The notes beneath the pieces are model-generated. The model saw only the letters and a program-made list of their open reading frames with translations. It was not told the origin of the DNA and did no database searches. The translations under genes and the position numbers were made by a program. A DNA stretch of 64,000 nt, taken from Plantago major. Its lineage: Eukaryota; Streptophyta; Magnoliopsida; Lamiales; Plantaginaceae. This document shows, one piece after another, positions 11,467 to 23,649 of the stretch. Each line of letters opens with the position of its first letter. Position 1 is the stretch's first letter. The stretch is taken from contig CM048843.1 in the NCBI GenBank assembly GCA_026545765.1, positions 9,571,501 to 9,635,500 on the forward strand, given 5' to 3'.

Positions 11467-11899
11467 GGAGGAATAAGAAAGGAATAAGGGTATTTTGGGA
11501 AAAACAGGGAAGGAATTAGGGCACAGAAAATAGAATGGTCTTTTTTGCAATACTTTTTTTGAGTGGTCCTTTTGTGCAAGCCCAACCCACAAAGTGGTCC
11601 TTATATGCAATTTCCTATTTTATTAATAATATATTTTCGTCTTTAGATAAGTTATGTAGAATTGGTCTAGAAGATTTTCTCCAACAAAATAAGAAAATTT
11701 GAAATATTATATTATATTATTTAGATGAAGAATTAATAAGAATTATAAAAATTGGCATTGAGTGAAAAATTGAAAATTTCATACTCTTTACATCTCAGAA
11801 CAAATCTATGTTTCATTTGGGGAATGGAAGTTAACCAGAAAAACAAAGTCCTTTAAGAGACGGTCTCTAGATAATTAATCTAGATACGTCCTATGTTAT

Positions 11900-13158
11900 T
11901 GATGTGACCAACTTTGTGTATTTTCTGTAGGCCATGATCGTGTTTTTTAGGAATTGCACGATTTAAGGCACCAAAACAGCATAATTGTACCAAATCGAGA
12001 CGCAGAAGCAAATATGCCGGATTGACCATTGCATGGAGTTCGAGGAGTCAAAATATGTCATGCGACCAACCAATGCGAAGATAATTGAAGATACAACAAC
12101 TTTGTAGAAGACCACTTTTCGAGGAAACGAAGTTATAAAATCCGAAATTGAAGAACGAAGAAAAGATTCGTCAAGAACATCGCAGATGGCGGTCCATTGG
12201 GACCGCAGGCCCCATCATGTCCACAAAGCACCGCAGCCAAGCTTCGCTTTGTTCTGTCAAGCTTTCGGCTCCAAAGCAGAGTCCGCTTCCTAAACCTTCC
12301 TTATTGAAGAATGGCGCCAGAGCTCGATTTCCACGCTTATAAATAAGACCTCGGGTCTCATAATTCTACACCGCCACAAAGCGCCTCTCCCGAGAGAGAA
12401 CCACCCTGGGAAGTGAAACTTCAAAACCATCGCCGTCAGCACCCGTAAGGAGGAAACCTAAGTCAACAAAGAAGAAGACATCGAGACTAAGCTTCTTCTT
12501 CCTTTTCTTCCTAGTTTTCTATTTCGCTCTAGAATACTATGAGTAGCTAACTTTCTTTGTAAAGGCAAACCACCGTAACTCGCTTTTACTATTCTTTCTA
12601 TACCGTGATATATTAATGAATTAGTTTTAAAACGTAATTCGTGCTTGTTCTTTATTCGTCCGACTTTTTATGTGGGAAACTCATCGATTACTTACTTGGT
12701 AACGGATTATACATTATCCCGTATGATTTGACCGAAAACGTGATTTAGATATCAGGTTGAGGACACAACACATTGTTGGTAAGTGAAGGTGTCCGGATTA
12801 ACTACGACTTAATCTTTTCGCATGTTTCTTTGCCGCATGTAGACGGCTAGTACGTTGTTTGATTCTAAGTAGTCGGAGTAGCATAGCAGAGGAAGTCGGG
12901 ATCCTTACGCTTCACACCATCAAATACAACAAAACAATTAGGGTTTATCAGGATTTAATTAACTTCGTGATCAATATGTTTATTTTACAATTTATAAACG
13001 TTATTTGCTTGTTCCTATGCTAAGTGTCCGTGGAGAACTACATCCCAGACAACTTTCCGCTATAAACTGGATTTGATGACTCACTTATAAATTTAATCTT
13101 AATTGTATTTAGGGATTACAGTTGTATAACTAAAAACGAAATCTCCGAGTGCACATTA
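11900..13158 (+). mobile_element. Solo LTR (1259 bp) with 5-bp TSD
   Basis: The element starts TGATGTGAC and ends GCACATTA, short inverted ends matching its sister copy (TGATGTG...CACATCA). It is bordered by gttat on both sides (11895-11899, 13159-13163). It is co-linear with the solo LTR at 20828-28530 over almost its whole length. It carries an LTR-like promoter (tataaataagacctcggg near 12340) and a conserved ctatgagtagctaa phrase near 12538. A segment of roughly 95 bp just after the start is missing relative to the sister. The style (gtgtccgtggag near the 3' end) suggests a Ty3/gypsy LTR; lineage not proven. It contains the intact site cctaaaccttcc/ttattgaaga, which in the sister is broken by a CACTA element. 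Confidence 0.88.
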
Positions 13159-13163
13159 GTTAT

Positions 13164-14097
13164 CAATAAAATCATTCATGTTATTAATCAAAACATCTAT
13201 GTTGTTAATCTAAATAAGTCTTTGGTAATATGAAAACACCAATGTTGAGAATACGAGTGTTTTGATTAATAACATCGATTATTTTTTCGACAATATAACC
13301 GCCTCTAGATAGATTATCTAGACAGCTTCTCAGAGACTTAGTCAACCGTAAATGAGAAAATTAATTTATTATTTCACCTTTAAATAATATTCAATCTTCC
13401 ATTTTACCTTATTTTGTGACAAATAAAGCAAACGGTGAGGATCAATAAACTAGTATATTTAAATTTATGTCTATAAAACTAACTAGCTAACCAACCGCTA
13501 ACATCACAATACTCCAACCTATTATATAATACTACCATATACATTTACAATACGTAGATAATATTATTTTTTTGTACTTTTTCATGTTTTCGATGTTTCA
13601 ACAGCGCTGCAGATTCTCATGTTTTTAGGTGAAAATCGTGAGGAAGAACGATGATTTTGTGCTTGTACAATTTCAATGTGAATCCTGAGGGTCGATTCCT
13701 ATACGAGCATTTTAAGGCTCAATACACCATTTGAATACATTCGAGTGGCATTTGGAGGCCACGAAGTTCAATCTCAAAAAATCGGAGTTTTGGCTAATTC
13801 ACAATGGTCACACCACTTTCCTAATAATTGTCGCCCGTAACTTACTTAACGCCAATAGTGGAAATTTTGGAGCCTACCGCCCAGATTTCCTAAATCGTCC
13901 GCTTTTGCTATCGATTCATGAAGACTTTATATATACATTTTTCTTCTTCTATTTTATCATTCATAACTCATTCAACCTAATTTTGGCTAAAACCCTAGGT
14001 TTTCTTGTACTTTTGGGAATTTAGCTATCGTTGGCTTGTAATCATGTGATTGATCCACAAATTCATATTCAAGGTTAGAGACAATCTTTATTTCATA
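13164..14097 (+). other. Non-coding; possible LTR remnant
   Basis: A 97-codon frame at 13731-14024 has no recognisable motif and ends in a low-complexity hydrophobic run. A TATA-like ttatatatac (about 13926) followed by ctaaaaccctagg is LTR-like in style and may continue past the Stowaway insertion to about 15050. No terminal repeats or TSD support this. Near 13318-13345 a sequence resembles in inverted form the one at 11858-11880, on either side of the solo LTR. Confidence 0.3.
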
Positions 14098-14359
14098 CTC
14101 TCTCCGTCCGCTAATCTAGTCTAGTATTCCTTTTATGGTTGTCTTAATCTAGTCCGTTCCAAAAATAGCAAAAAAAAAAAAATACACCCACTAACTCCAT
14201 TATCTTTCATACTTTTTTCATTCTTTATCATCTATCTCTTTCTTATCTCTCATACTTTCTCCATTCTTTATCATTTCTCTCCAATAACAAACAATAAACA
14301 ATTGGTTTTCTTAAGAAATGCGTCAAAAGAAAGTGAACTATAATGTCGGGACGAGGGAG
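14098..14359. mobile_element. Stowaway MITE, 262 bp
   Basis: Ends ctctctccgtccg and cgggacgagggag are imperfect inverted repeats of the Tc1/mariner-derived Stowaway type. They are flanked by TA dinucleotides (14096-14097 and 14360-14361), the usual target duplication. Internal sequence is AT-rich with a poly-A run; no coding capacity. Confidence 0.88.
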
Positions 14360-14361
14360 TA

Positions 14362-15290
14362 TTATTCTTGTAATTTGATTTTTTGTAATTGTTTATGATC
14401 TAATTATTGCTTTCTATCAATCTTATGTTTATTCACAACGTGACAATGGATTTTCATGCTTTTACCATGTCCTTAAGTAGTTGATTCATGTATGAATGCA
14501 GTAGTGAAGTAAGGGTTGATTTATGTTACGGCATTGGTATGGATTTGATTTACACATGTTAATCCAGCTTCAAAATCTTCAGATACTATAAATTGATAGG
14601 CTTGCTAGTTCAAGTCTTCAAATCGTTATAGGTTAAGAATTATTCATCCGACAATGACAATCTAATAATTTCGCTTAGTCTTAAATACTCAAAAATGAAA
14701 AGTTAAGCCCTTAATTTTTCAGAGGACATTAATAGCGGTGACAATGTGTGAATCACTATAAGTAGGTGGTGCGACGTTCCCTATGAATATTTATCCCGAG
14801 CTTAACTATTGTATTCATACTTTCCATTAATCGTGCTAAATTTATCTAGGTGTTTGCTTTTATATTAGTAAAATAAGTAAAAAACCATTTTGATCAATTT
14901 CTTTCCACAAACTTGTTCATCTCAGCATCTATAACTTTGCAATTGATGATTAGTTTATCAAGAGAACGCTTCCGAATTTAAGCTTATAATGCTACATCAA
15001 CTACTTTAATCACTATTTTTAAAGTGATTAATTTGAGCGCATCACTTATTTTGTTGAGCAAAGTCGAAATGGGACCTTGTCCCAGACATAGGAAGGATAA
15101 TGACAAATAAAAAGGATAAAACCACATCTGAAAGAACTGTTTCACTTAGTACCTGAAAATCAAGAACATACCTGCATAACCTAGTACCTGAAAATCAAGA
15201 GAGGACCCACAGTCAAAGCACTCACGATAATACTCACAGATAAAGGTAATACAAATTGTAACATTGGATTCGGAAGTAAATTTATATGTA
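14362..15290. other. Non-coding region
   Basis: No gene recognised. A short duplication, agtacctgaaaatcaaga, occurs near 15151 and 15184. The stretch may be the right half of an old LTR interrupted by the Stowaway to its left, but this cannot be shown. Confidence 0.35.
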
Positions 15291-15294
15291 TATA

Positions 15295-15362
15295 TAATTC
15301 ACCGATGTCTAGTGGTAAAATTCTCAAAGTCGAAAGTCTGAGTTTAACGAACCTAGATATCA
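15295..15362 (+). repeat. Possible tRNA-related SINE head, degenerate
   Basis: The phrase gatgtctagtggtaaaattctc resembles a pol III A-box region, and gagtttaacgaacctag, about 30 bases further on, sits where a B-box (GGTTCGANTCC) would be expected but matches poorly. No poly-A or T-rich tail or TSD is clear. Confidence 0.25.
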
Positions 15363-17843
15363 AGAAGAAAGAGATTATATGAATTACGTCTTTGAGACTG
15401 TAAACAATTAAGTATGAAGAGATGAGTTATAACTAACTGAAGAGAGGAGCTATTCTATAAGCGTTTATATATTGAACGAATTAACATGGCCTTGAAGTCC
15501 ATCTTCTATGGGATGTATGCTTGATAGAATTAAATCTTGAAGTGTCCCAACTCCTAATCCTACTTCAAGTTAAATTTGCAACTTTGAAGTGGTTTCCGAT
15601 TTAAGAAATAAGGTTGGATAAAGAGAGCAACAGATCAGACATATACGGCATGGCACGTCTCATAATAATAAATTAAAGAAAGAAGGGCAAACCAGCAATT
15701 AGTTGGGAAGAGTTAGCTGTATGTTTGTACTTATTAAGATGTGGAAAAGTACGGTGCAGAGCAGACAGATCCAGCCACCACGTCCATGATCGGTCAAAAA
15801 GTCCGACTGCTGAATATAGTATTACAATGCTGACATGCATTTCCTGACAAACCATACCCAACTTGCATCTTTTATGCTCGTATACATTTGGCCATTTGCT
15901 AACAAATTTCCCAATTAAATTGTTACAATTTAAATTTACAACAATTTTAAGAAAAAGATAAAAGATGTTTTCCCCGATTATTGTAGATTAATCGAACGAT
16001 ATATCAGAATAAAAGCGAAAGCGAGTGAGCTTTTATTATTTAACTAATTTCCATAAACGAAAATCAGAACACTTTTTAGTGAACGCTGAAACGGAAACAG
16101 AATACTTTCTCTGGAGGAGTATTTTCCTTCGGTGCTGTGACAGTGTCCTGTAATTGGAATCTTCGCATCTTGTTAGTATCAAGAATGTACAAAAACAATC
16201 CTCATATATATTTTAGTAATAAATTACATATAAATTCATTGCTATTTTAATAATTTCAAGATAGAATTCATGCAGCCTTCATATTCAAACATACAATACC
16301 ATATCAACATTATGCGTGTAGCCATGCTCATGCCAGTCGAAATGGTCGGATATGAATCAATTAGTAGTTCAGTCGTTACAATAGTATTACAATGGGAGTA
16401 TCCCCAAAATCTGCAAGGAGTGCGGATGATTGGTCCCAGGACATCACTAGCCCCATACAGAGGCTCGGCAAGGACGTCTAGTAATTTAAGAGGTAGAATT
16501 TAGTACATCGCATCCTACATCGCTTAAGAGGGAGTGGGGGTAGAGGATATAAGAAGACACACACTCCCAGGTTGTAATATCATGCACCCCATTAAATAAT
16601 CATATCTCCTATTATCACCTACAAAATAGATATTTTTTTATCATCTCACCAGTTAAGCGGGATAAATGGTATATAAGACACACTCTCAAATGGTATGATG
16701 CATTTTAAGTGATTTCAAAATCAAATTCATGTGGATTATATCCCACGCAGGACAATATGATACCATGGTTATACTTATATGTGTGGTCCACATTTTGAGT
16801 AACCATACCAGTCCAAATTGTTGGATCTCGATCAATTAGTTGTCGGGGTCATTACAAATTATATCGTAGTCCGCAATAACCCTAGCCCACAAGGAGTGCG
16901 GCCGGTTGGTTGACAAGGCATGATGTACGCTAGAAATTTAAGGTAGTGAATGTAACTCCCCAAAGTTTCAAACTTAAAGAACGAGAATATTATTCATAAT
17001 TTAAAAAAGTCAATATATTGTAACTTCGTAGCTAAGATACTTGTTAGAACAATCTTAAATGAGTGACTCAAAGGAGAAGCTTTATGTACACGCAAGAATG
17101 AGGACAAAGTACACATGAGAGTAAATATGTTATTTGTGGGGGCCCGCTTATCACCATCGCAATTCATGAATAATTTCACCAAATTCAAAAGGTCGTCGCA
17201 TACACATGAGTGTGATAAAGTGCACATGAAGGTAAATATGTTGGTTTGTGGGGCCAATTTATCAGCAGAGTAGTCCATGAATAATCGAAATACCCATACG
17301 CTTGCCAATTTTTCAGAGAATCAGAAGAATTTTAATATTTTATTTGAATTTGAAATTTTGAGTTTTGAATTCGATCAACTGTTAATTCAACTTTAGTAGC
17401 ATAGCGAGAGTGGAGCAACTTACACAAAAAAATTGAAATTAAAAGCAAAACACACTGCATCAATATTCCTGGCCGCAATGCAGCACTTCAACGCCCATCT
17501 TACTTAAATGATTTATTCTAAGGGTACAAAACTGTTTTTTTTTCTTTTTTTCTTTTTTTTCCTATGGAAGTTAAAATGTATAAATACAGAAACCGACATT
17601 AGTGTTAATCCAAGGGAAACATCTTATTTCGAATACATGCTTAGCAACTATAATACCAATACAGAGTTGTCAAAATTTTGCCACCAAAACAAACTCACCT
17701 ATTGTGATCCAAATTATAGACAAGAGTTTCTGCAAAGAATAAGATTCTTTTAGTCTAAGTAAACATATATGCATTGGCAAGTAACCATCTCATCGGGTGA
17801 TCTTCCATCTCTTTTCCTCCAATGTACAAAAAGGACAAATGAA
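15363..17843. other. Non-coding region with two local duplications
   Basis: No gene seen. Blocks at about 16340-16510 and 16830-16955 share phrases (aaggagtgcgg, attggt/gttggt, aatttaag(a)ggtag) and look like a diverged direct duplication. Blocks at about 17084-17170 and 17205-17290 share gtaaatatgtt, tttgtggggcc, ttatca and catgaataat, a tandem pair about 118 bp apart. Short frames at 16270-16503, 16994-17308 and 17508-17753 reflect these repeats or T-runs. Confidence 0.5.
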
Positions 17844-18898
17844 TTAGTAGCCAACGTACGAAGGAGCTGGCAAGAAAGGAAATGGTGCAGCTGAGGCATA
17901 TGCTACAGGTGGTCGTGGCTTTCTTTCTCGACTAGGACTCTCACTGGGCTTCGTATCTGAGGATGTCAGATGAAGAAACAGATCTGTGCTATCCATGGTC
18001 AAAGATTGCTCATTATCAGATATACGGTGAATTAAAAGACCACCCATAAATACAGGAAGATAGAGAAGGCTAGCATGGAACATTCTCCGGCACTTTGTGT
18101 AGTACGGTTTAGGTAAAATGAAGCAGCAGTGGAGCTGATTGCAAGAGCTAGGAGTGTTGACTCTGCACAGAACCAACTGGAAGTTATACCCCCTGCAGAG
18201 AACAACAGTCTGGTATTATAAGCTATTCAATAAATACAGTTTCTCTCGGTGTGGTTACTACCTAGAAATGCTGTATTGAAATGTGCACGTACGTGACTGA
18301 ATATCAACAACAATTACTAATAAATACAAAGACCCCATGTAAGTCACAACTTTCCCCATCTTTTTTGTTTTAGATAAACTAACAGAGGTTATCCACCACA
18401 TCACAGAGAAACAACTATATATAGCCCCATATTGATGCATAGAAACTCACAGTCATAAGCCAAGTAACCCAATGGAAGTAGATAAAGACAATTCCTTAAA
18501 GCAACCAAGGCTGTTCTATGACCAGAAGTATCACCAAGAGATAACATCCTGTACCTGTTATGGAAATGAGAGATGAAGGGCTTAGAAGAAAGATATATAC
18601 AGAAATAAGCAGGAAAATGGATATACTATTACTATGAGTCGGACTTTTGGAACTTTTACAGTTTGCTTCCATTTAAATACCAACTTGAGTTGAATGTAGC
18701 AACATATCATCTCCTATCCCCAAACTAATCCAAGTATGACAATATGTTTGTTACAAATAAAATAAGTTTGTCATAATTAGAAATAAAGATCCATGCACAG
18801 TGGCCAGACAGATGGAAAGAGCCCAGATTCTATTCTGCAGGATGTGTGAAAGTGTGAATCCAATTCCAACTCCTCATCATCAATACTTGTATATGGTT

Positions 18899-18934
<36 letters not shown>

Positions 18935-19085
18935 ACAAGAGAATGGCAAGACCACATACCCTCCATCTGCATAATCTTTACGGCATAAGTATGCAAGGGC
19001 CATAAAATGAGGCAATTGCCAAAAATATAGAGCAGCAGGGAGTAACATTGCATTAAGTGAAACCTGGCCAGAAGCTGCAGCCCAC
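17844..19085 (-). pseudogene. COX10: COX10-like protoheme IX farnesyltransferase, last three exons only
   Basis: Three minus-strand exons encode the C-terminal third of mitochondrial haem O synthase, the UbiA-family inner-membrane enzyme that farnesylates haem B for cytochrome c oxidase. Exon 19085-18960 gives WAAASGQVSLNAMLLPAAL and PHFMALAYLCRKDYADGG. Exon 18554-18451 gives YRMLSLGD, RTALVALRNCLYLLPLG and LAYD. Exon 18192-17844 gives WGITSSWFCAEST, then RMFHASLLYLPVFMGGLL and a serine/proline-rich tail ending at TAA (17844-17846). Splice sites are canonical and phases agree. A 1-nt deletion near 18093 shifts the last exon between QSA and RRMFH. The upstream exons, including the first Asp-rich prenyl-diphosphate motif, are not present in the roughly 1.7 kb to the right. 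It is therefore a 3' gene fragment. Retained introns argue against a processed copy. Confidence 0.85.
18899..18937. repeat. (CT)n(CA)n microsatellite
   Basis: About a dozen ct units followed by about seven ca units lie in the COX10 intron next to the 18959 splice donor. Confidence 0.95.
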
Positions 19086-20160
19086 CTTGTAAAATTGAAA
19101 ACATCACTGTCAGAAAGGCCCCATAAATAGAACCATGATCGTACATTTGAGGAAAACCTCAATAAAATTACTTATGATAGTCCAACTTTAGAGTTGGGTT
19201 TAGAATCAGTCGAGGTCCCACAGCCAGCACAATTTCAGAACAATGCAAGAGTGTCATGCAAAATCTAATTAGGTTCTTGTCATATGGTATATGAGTATTA
19301 TATAGATGAATCCCTACAGACATGGTACCAGAAGACAAAGCAGCAAATATTCTAGCCAAACAGAGAAACCTTTCACTTATTTTGTTTATAGATGAAAAAT
19401 CTTCCTGCTGCAAATTTTAAAGGTTCTGGACATGAATGCAAAATATAAGAAAAGCTGAAATTCAACAAACTGGTGGTCAAAGTTATAACAATGGTTGCCC
19501 AAAACTATATCCACACTCCACCAGTCACACAATTGGAAATATACACACATGATAATGTAATTAAAGCTCCTGCAAGTGAACATCTGGTGCGGACAGACAC
19601 TCATGAAGAAACTCTACAGAAAAGATTCTCCATGAGAGAGAAAATAAATGTGCCCAAGTTACTGAATGAAAGAAGAGTAGAGGGCATCAGATGCTAACTG
19701 CAACAAACCCTAGCAATCAATCTCTCACGCCTCCATCTCTCTCAAGCTCTGATCAACATCAGCCGTCACCTATCATCATCCACCATCGCTCATCACCATC
19801 CATCATCAACCTTCAACCATCCGCCATCATCCATCTCTGTCAGACAACTGCCAGCTAGCTCCTTCCCGTAAGGTCAGCTAGCCCACTATCGGTGTTCGTC
19901 CACCACGTAGCCGAACCGACTCAACCAACACGATAAGTCGACGCTTGCCACCATCTCTCCCTCTTTGTTTTTTTCATTTGATTACTCCTTCTATCAGTCA
20001 TCTAACTTGAGCGTCGGAGTCCCTTCGGTCGGCACCACACCGGTGTCACCTCGGAATCTCACGCCTCGCTTGCTATTGTTTCCTTGCAGTGTTGCGTCTC
20101 CCCAATCTCTAACCCTAATTTTGATTGTAGATTTCTGAGCGTCTACAATATTGAAAGGTA
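19086..20160 (+). other. No gene; probable gypsy LTR R/U5 remnant at its right end
   Basis: 19086-19690 has no recognisable exon. 19740-19840 is rich in catcatc/ccatc triplets. Around 20007-20060 the plus strand reads acttgagcgtcggagtccct, then cggtcggcaccacaccggtg. This is the kind of sequence found in the transcribed part of LTRs of many plant Ty3/gypsy elements; that is family knowledge rather than proof. No LTR ends were found. Confidence 0.4.
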
Positions 20161-20430
20161 AATCTCATTATTTGGAATAGTTAGTTGCACATTTGGAACT
20201 CAGACCAACTCTAATAATGAGGTAATTACAACTTTAGGACTCTATTGAAAGGGTAAACCACAATGTATGGAAATATTCTCTAAGAATGGGGTACGTAATT
20301 TGAACTTGACAACTAAATTCGATGTATAAACCAACTTTGAAAATGAGATAATTACAACTTGAAAACTTTAATTTGAATAGTAAACCACGTTTTGTGGTAA
20401 AATCTCAAAAAAGAATTCCAAATTTGGAAC

Positions 20431-20556
20431 TCAAAAAAATTTATATTTGCAACCTTGGAACTCAACTTTAAGAATAATATTATAATTTTAACTCAAAGAA
20501 TTTTATATTTGCAACCTTGAACTCAACTTTAAGAATAATACTATAATTTTAACTCA
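20431..20556 (+). repeat. Tandem duplication, two units of about 64 bp
   Basis: The unit aactcaa(a)gaattttatat...ttgcaaccttg(g)aactcaactttaagaataat(a/t)... is present twice in direct succession with few differences. It lies immediately left of the gypsy RT remnant. Confidence 0.8.
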
Positions 20557-20559
20557 TGA

Positions 20560-20822
20560 ACCTAATTCACCGCTATTTTGGTTTCCAAGTAGGTGTTTAA
20601 CAAAATTTGGAGGTAGTACCGGCAAAGATTTTGTACACTTGGTTCGCATGTATGAATAGAATTCATTGTGTCTTTTCTTGTTACATCTTGTTTACGAGGC
20701 GGTATGTTGCCCTCGCTGCAAGCAATCAAAGGCATGACATTGAAGCAAGATACCCCGAAATTTGTGATGAACGCTGTTTTCAATATCCTCGTGGAGCCAT
20801 TCGATTTGATAAAACCCTTGAA
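20560..20822 (-). pseudogene. Ty3/gypsy RT, second half (rejoins 28536-28960)
   Basis: The minus strand from 20822 reads AFKGF, then KTAFITNFGVSCFNVMP and, in a shifted frame, ATYRLVNKM. This is the part of gypsy RT that follows the SFMDA motif. The preceding motif (LLSFMDA) is found 7.7 kb away at 28536-28560 on the same strand. Removing 20828-28530 plus one TSD copy restores a continuous SFMDAFKGF reading. Frameshifts after GF and after NVMP mark it as decayed. Confidence 0.85.
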
Positions 20823-23149
20823 TGCATTGATGTGCACTCAGAGATCTCGCTTTCCGTCAGAGAACCTATAATCTCCAAATACAACCAAGATTAAATTTAT
20901 AAGCTAAGTCCTCAAATCCACGCTTATAGCAAAAGTCGACTCGGGATGTCGCTCCACGGACACTTAGCATAGGAACAAGTAAATAACGCTGCGTAAAAGT
21001 AAACAATTTCTTATCTCGCATGTAATGATCATCAAGAAACCCTAAATTGCTTTGTTTGTAAATCAATAGTCGACAGCGAAGGTTCCCAACCTCCTCTCGC
21101 TATGCTACTCCCAACTTCCTAGTTAAAATCCTACAGCTACCTCTAACGACAATGGCATAATACTACGGTAAGGCGCAATTTCAAGACGAAAATTTCTACT
21201 CGCTCAATGAAACCATCGTGTCACTCAAAGTAACATCACACCACGAAGGATGTATAGAGTTGTATAACCACGATTTACATCAAATAACTATTCCATTAAT
21301 ACATCACTAGATGTAAAGAAGTAGCACAGAAAGTTACTTAGTCACTTTACAAAAAGGAAATTAGCTACTCATAGTAATTGAACAAGAATTGAAATCTAAG
21401 AAGAAAGGAAGAAGAAGCTTAGTCTCCATGATCTTGATGTATCCGTGTCGCCGCTTCTGTGGTTTCCTTCCTTCCGGTGCCCGACGGCCACGGTCAGTTT
21501 CACTTCCCCGAGGACTGGTTCTCTCTCAAGGAGAGCGGCTTTTGGGGTTTCACTTCTCCGAGGACTGGTTCTCTCTCAAGGAGAGTTGCTTTGTGAGTTG
21601 TGTGGTATCTGAGACCCCTGAGGTCTTATTTATAGGAGAAATTTCGACCTCCAAACCGCCATTCTTCAATAAGCACTATAAGAAAATCAGTTTAGGGACG
21701 GATTTATCCGCCCCAAACCTTTGCTGATTCGCCCCTAATCCGTTAGGGACGGATTAGATTGATAGGACGCCTGCCCCAAAACGAAGCTGCTCTAACCGCT
21801 TAGGGATGGATATATTATCCGTCTTTATCTGTGATTTGATTTTATCCGTCCCTTTAGTCAACACCATTAGAGACGGATAATATCCGCCTCTAATGGTCGG
21901 ATTATTGTGGACGGATAAATCCCCTAACTCCGTTTATGTTAGGGATAAATCCGCCCTAATCAATCGGATGGTTTAGGACCTGATTTATCCGCCCCAAACC
22001 GCTTTTTTTTTAATTTTTTTATTTTTATGTTTTTTACATTTCACCGCTTTTACAATGTAGTCGAGATAATATACCCAAAGTGATAAAATTGCATTAATTA
22101 AAATAGAGATTCATAAAATATCCTAATAAAATGAATAGTGTGAAAAGTATGTATCTAGAACAACGTAAGTACATGAGCATCTAAGAACCGGAGGAGGCGG
22201 TGTTGGGTTCGCAAATAACATCCGTCAGGTCATCTCATCCATCCGACGAGTGATATGAGCTTGCCTAGAAGTTGATCGATCGCTTGCTTGAGAGGATTCA
22301 TCACCATTCACCGCTTCGAGTGTAGAAATTTTCATGTGATGAGGATGCCACGCGACATTGAGAAGCTACCACGGTGTCAATGAAGGGCCCAAATCGCCGA
22401 GCCCATACACTCAATTCTTAGCGCCCATCGATTAACTTGAAGAATATTTGGTCCTCGCCTCAATTGTGAGTTCATGACCATCGATCATCCTCTCCTCCAT
22501 AATCCGCTTCCACCTCGCCTACAATAGTGTAGTGCATACGAAATGAGATACGCTTTTAGGAAGATACGCCGAGCCATAATATACACAAATATAAATGTGA
22601 ACCTTAACAAAGAAACATACCCCAATTTGTTCCCTAGGATCACCACATGCCATTCTTCATTTTTGCCTTCAAGTGGTGAAGAGCAAGAGGGCTCCCCGCA
22701 TGGAGTCAAGAACATGCAAACAAGTAGAAAGTTGTTAGAAATGAAAGCAAAAAACATAAGTACAAATCATATTGCAAGTCGAAATAACATATATACTAAC
22801 CGACATCCGGCGTTCAGAATAACACCTGCCACTCCATAATGATGCCTGAGGTGCCAGACCATCTCGCCTCTACCAACCTGGTTCGCTCTTTCTCCGCCAT
22901 GTCCATGACCAAAGGATCTCTCCAAGATTCGCCAACGTGCTCACTATCATCCCCCATCCATCATGGGCTTTACCCGTGAGGCTTTCATGTTGCAAACCAT
23001 CCTCTTATAACACTCACCCAACAGCCTCAAAAAAGCCACAATTGGGGAATGAGGGCATTGGGAATGAAGTAGTACTTCTACAACATTTCCATAAGTAGCA
23101 AGCCCAAATAGATTAATGAAAGTCGGAATTTAAAGTAAACACAAGTACA

Positions 23150-23530
23150 TACAACATACCACGTAAATCAAGACAACAAGTTCAAGAATGGTGACTAACA
23201 TATCACCCAAGTACAAGGGCTAATATACCACTAAATCAACACAGGTGAAAGAACAAAGGACTAATATATCACTCAATTACAGGCCAACATACCACTCAAA
23301 TTGTCCTAAAATTTACTAACACAATGGTGACTAACATATCACCCAAGCAAAGTACTAACATACCACCTAAATCAAGACAACAAGTTCAAGAATGGTGACT
23401 AACATATCACCCAAGCACAATAACATACCACTCAAATTGTCCTAAAATTTACTAACACAATGGTGACTAACATATCACCCAAGTACAAAGGCTAATATAC
23501 CACTCAAATTCATACAACAAGTGTTAGTAA
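23150..23530 (+). repeat. Internal tandem repeats of the CACTA element
   Basis: The phrase gtgactaacatatcacccaag occurs at about five positions, interspersed with taccactcaaattgtcctaa and caagacaacaagttcaag. The pattern is an irregular array with units of about 45-110 bp. It lies between the transposase and the left terminus and has no coding content. Confidence 0.8.
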
Positions 23531-23649
23531 GAAAGACTAGATGAATCAAGTGTAAAACATATATAATGTACACTTAATAAAGCATATATAACAAGTTGTA
23601 GTAATAAGTTGTAATCAAGAACCACCAAGATATACACATACCCTCGCCC

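Noticed and set aside
11106-11585. 159-codon minus-strand frame rich in phenylalanine
   Set aside because: It crosses the minisatellite and the purine-rich duplication; the composition reflects GAA/AAG-rich complement and has no domain.
19690-20110. Possible promoter or 5' exon of COX10
   Set aside because: No presequence or first-half COX10 motif is readable on the minus strand; ccatc-rich sequence and a gypsy-like LTR phrase on the plus strand explain it better.
23150-23530. Regularly repeated sequence considered as a CRISPR array
   Set aside because: Units and spacers are irregular, it lies inside a plant transposon, and there are no cas genes.
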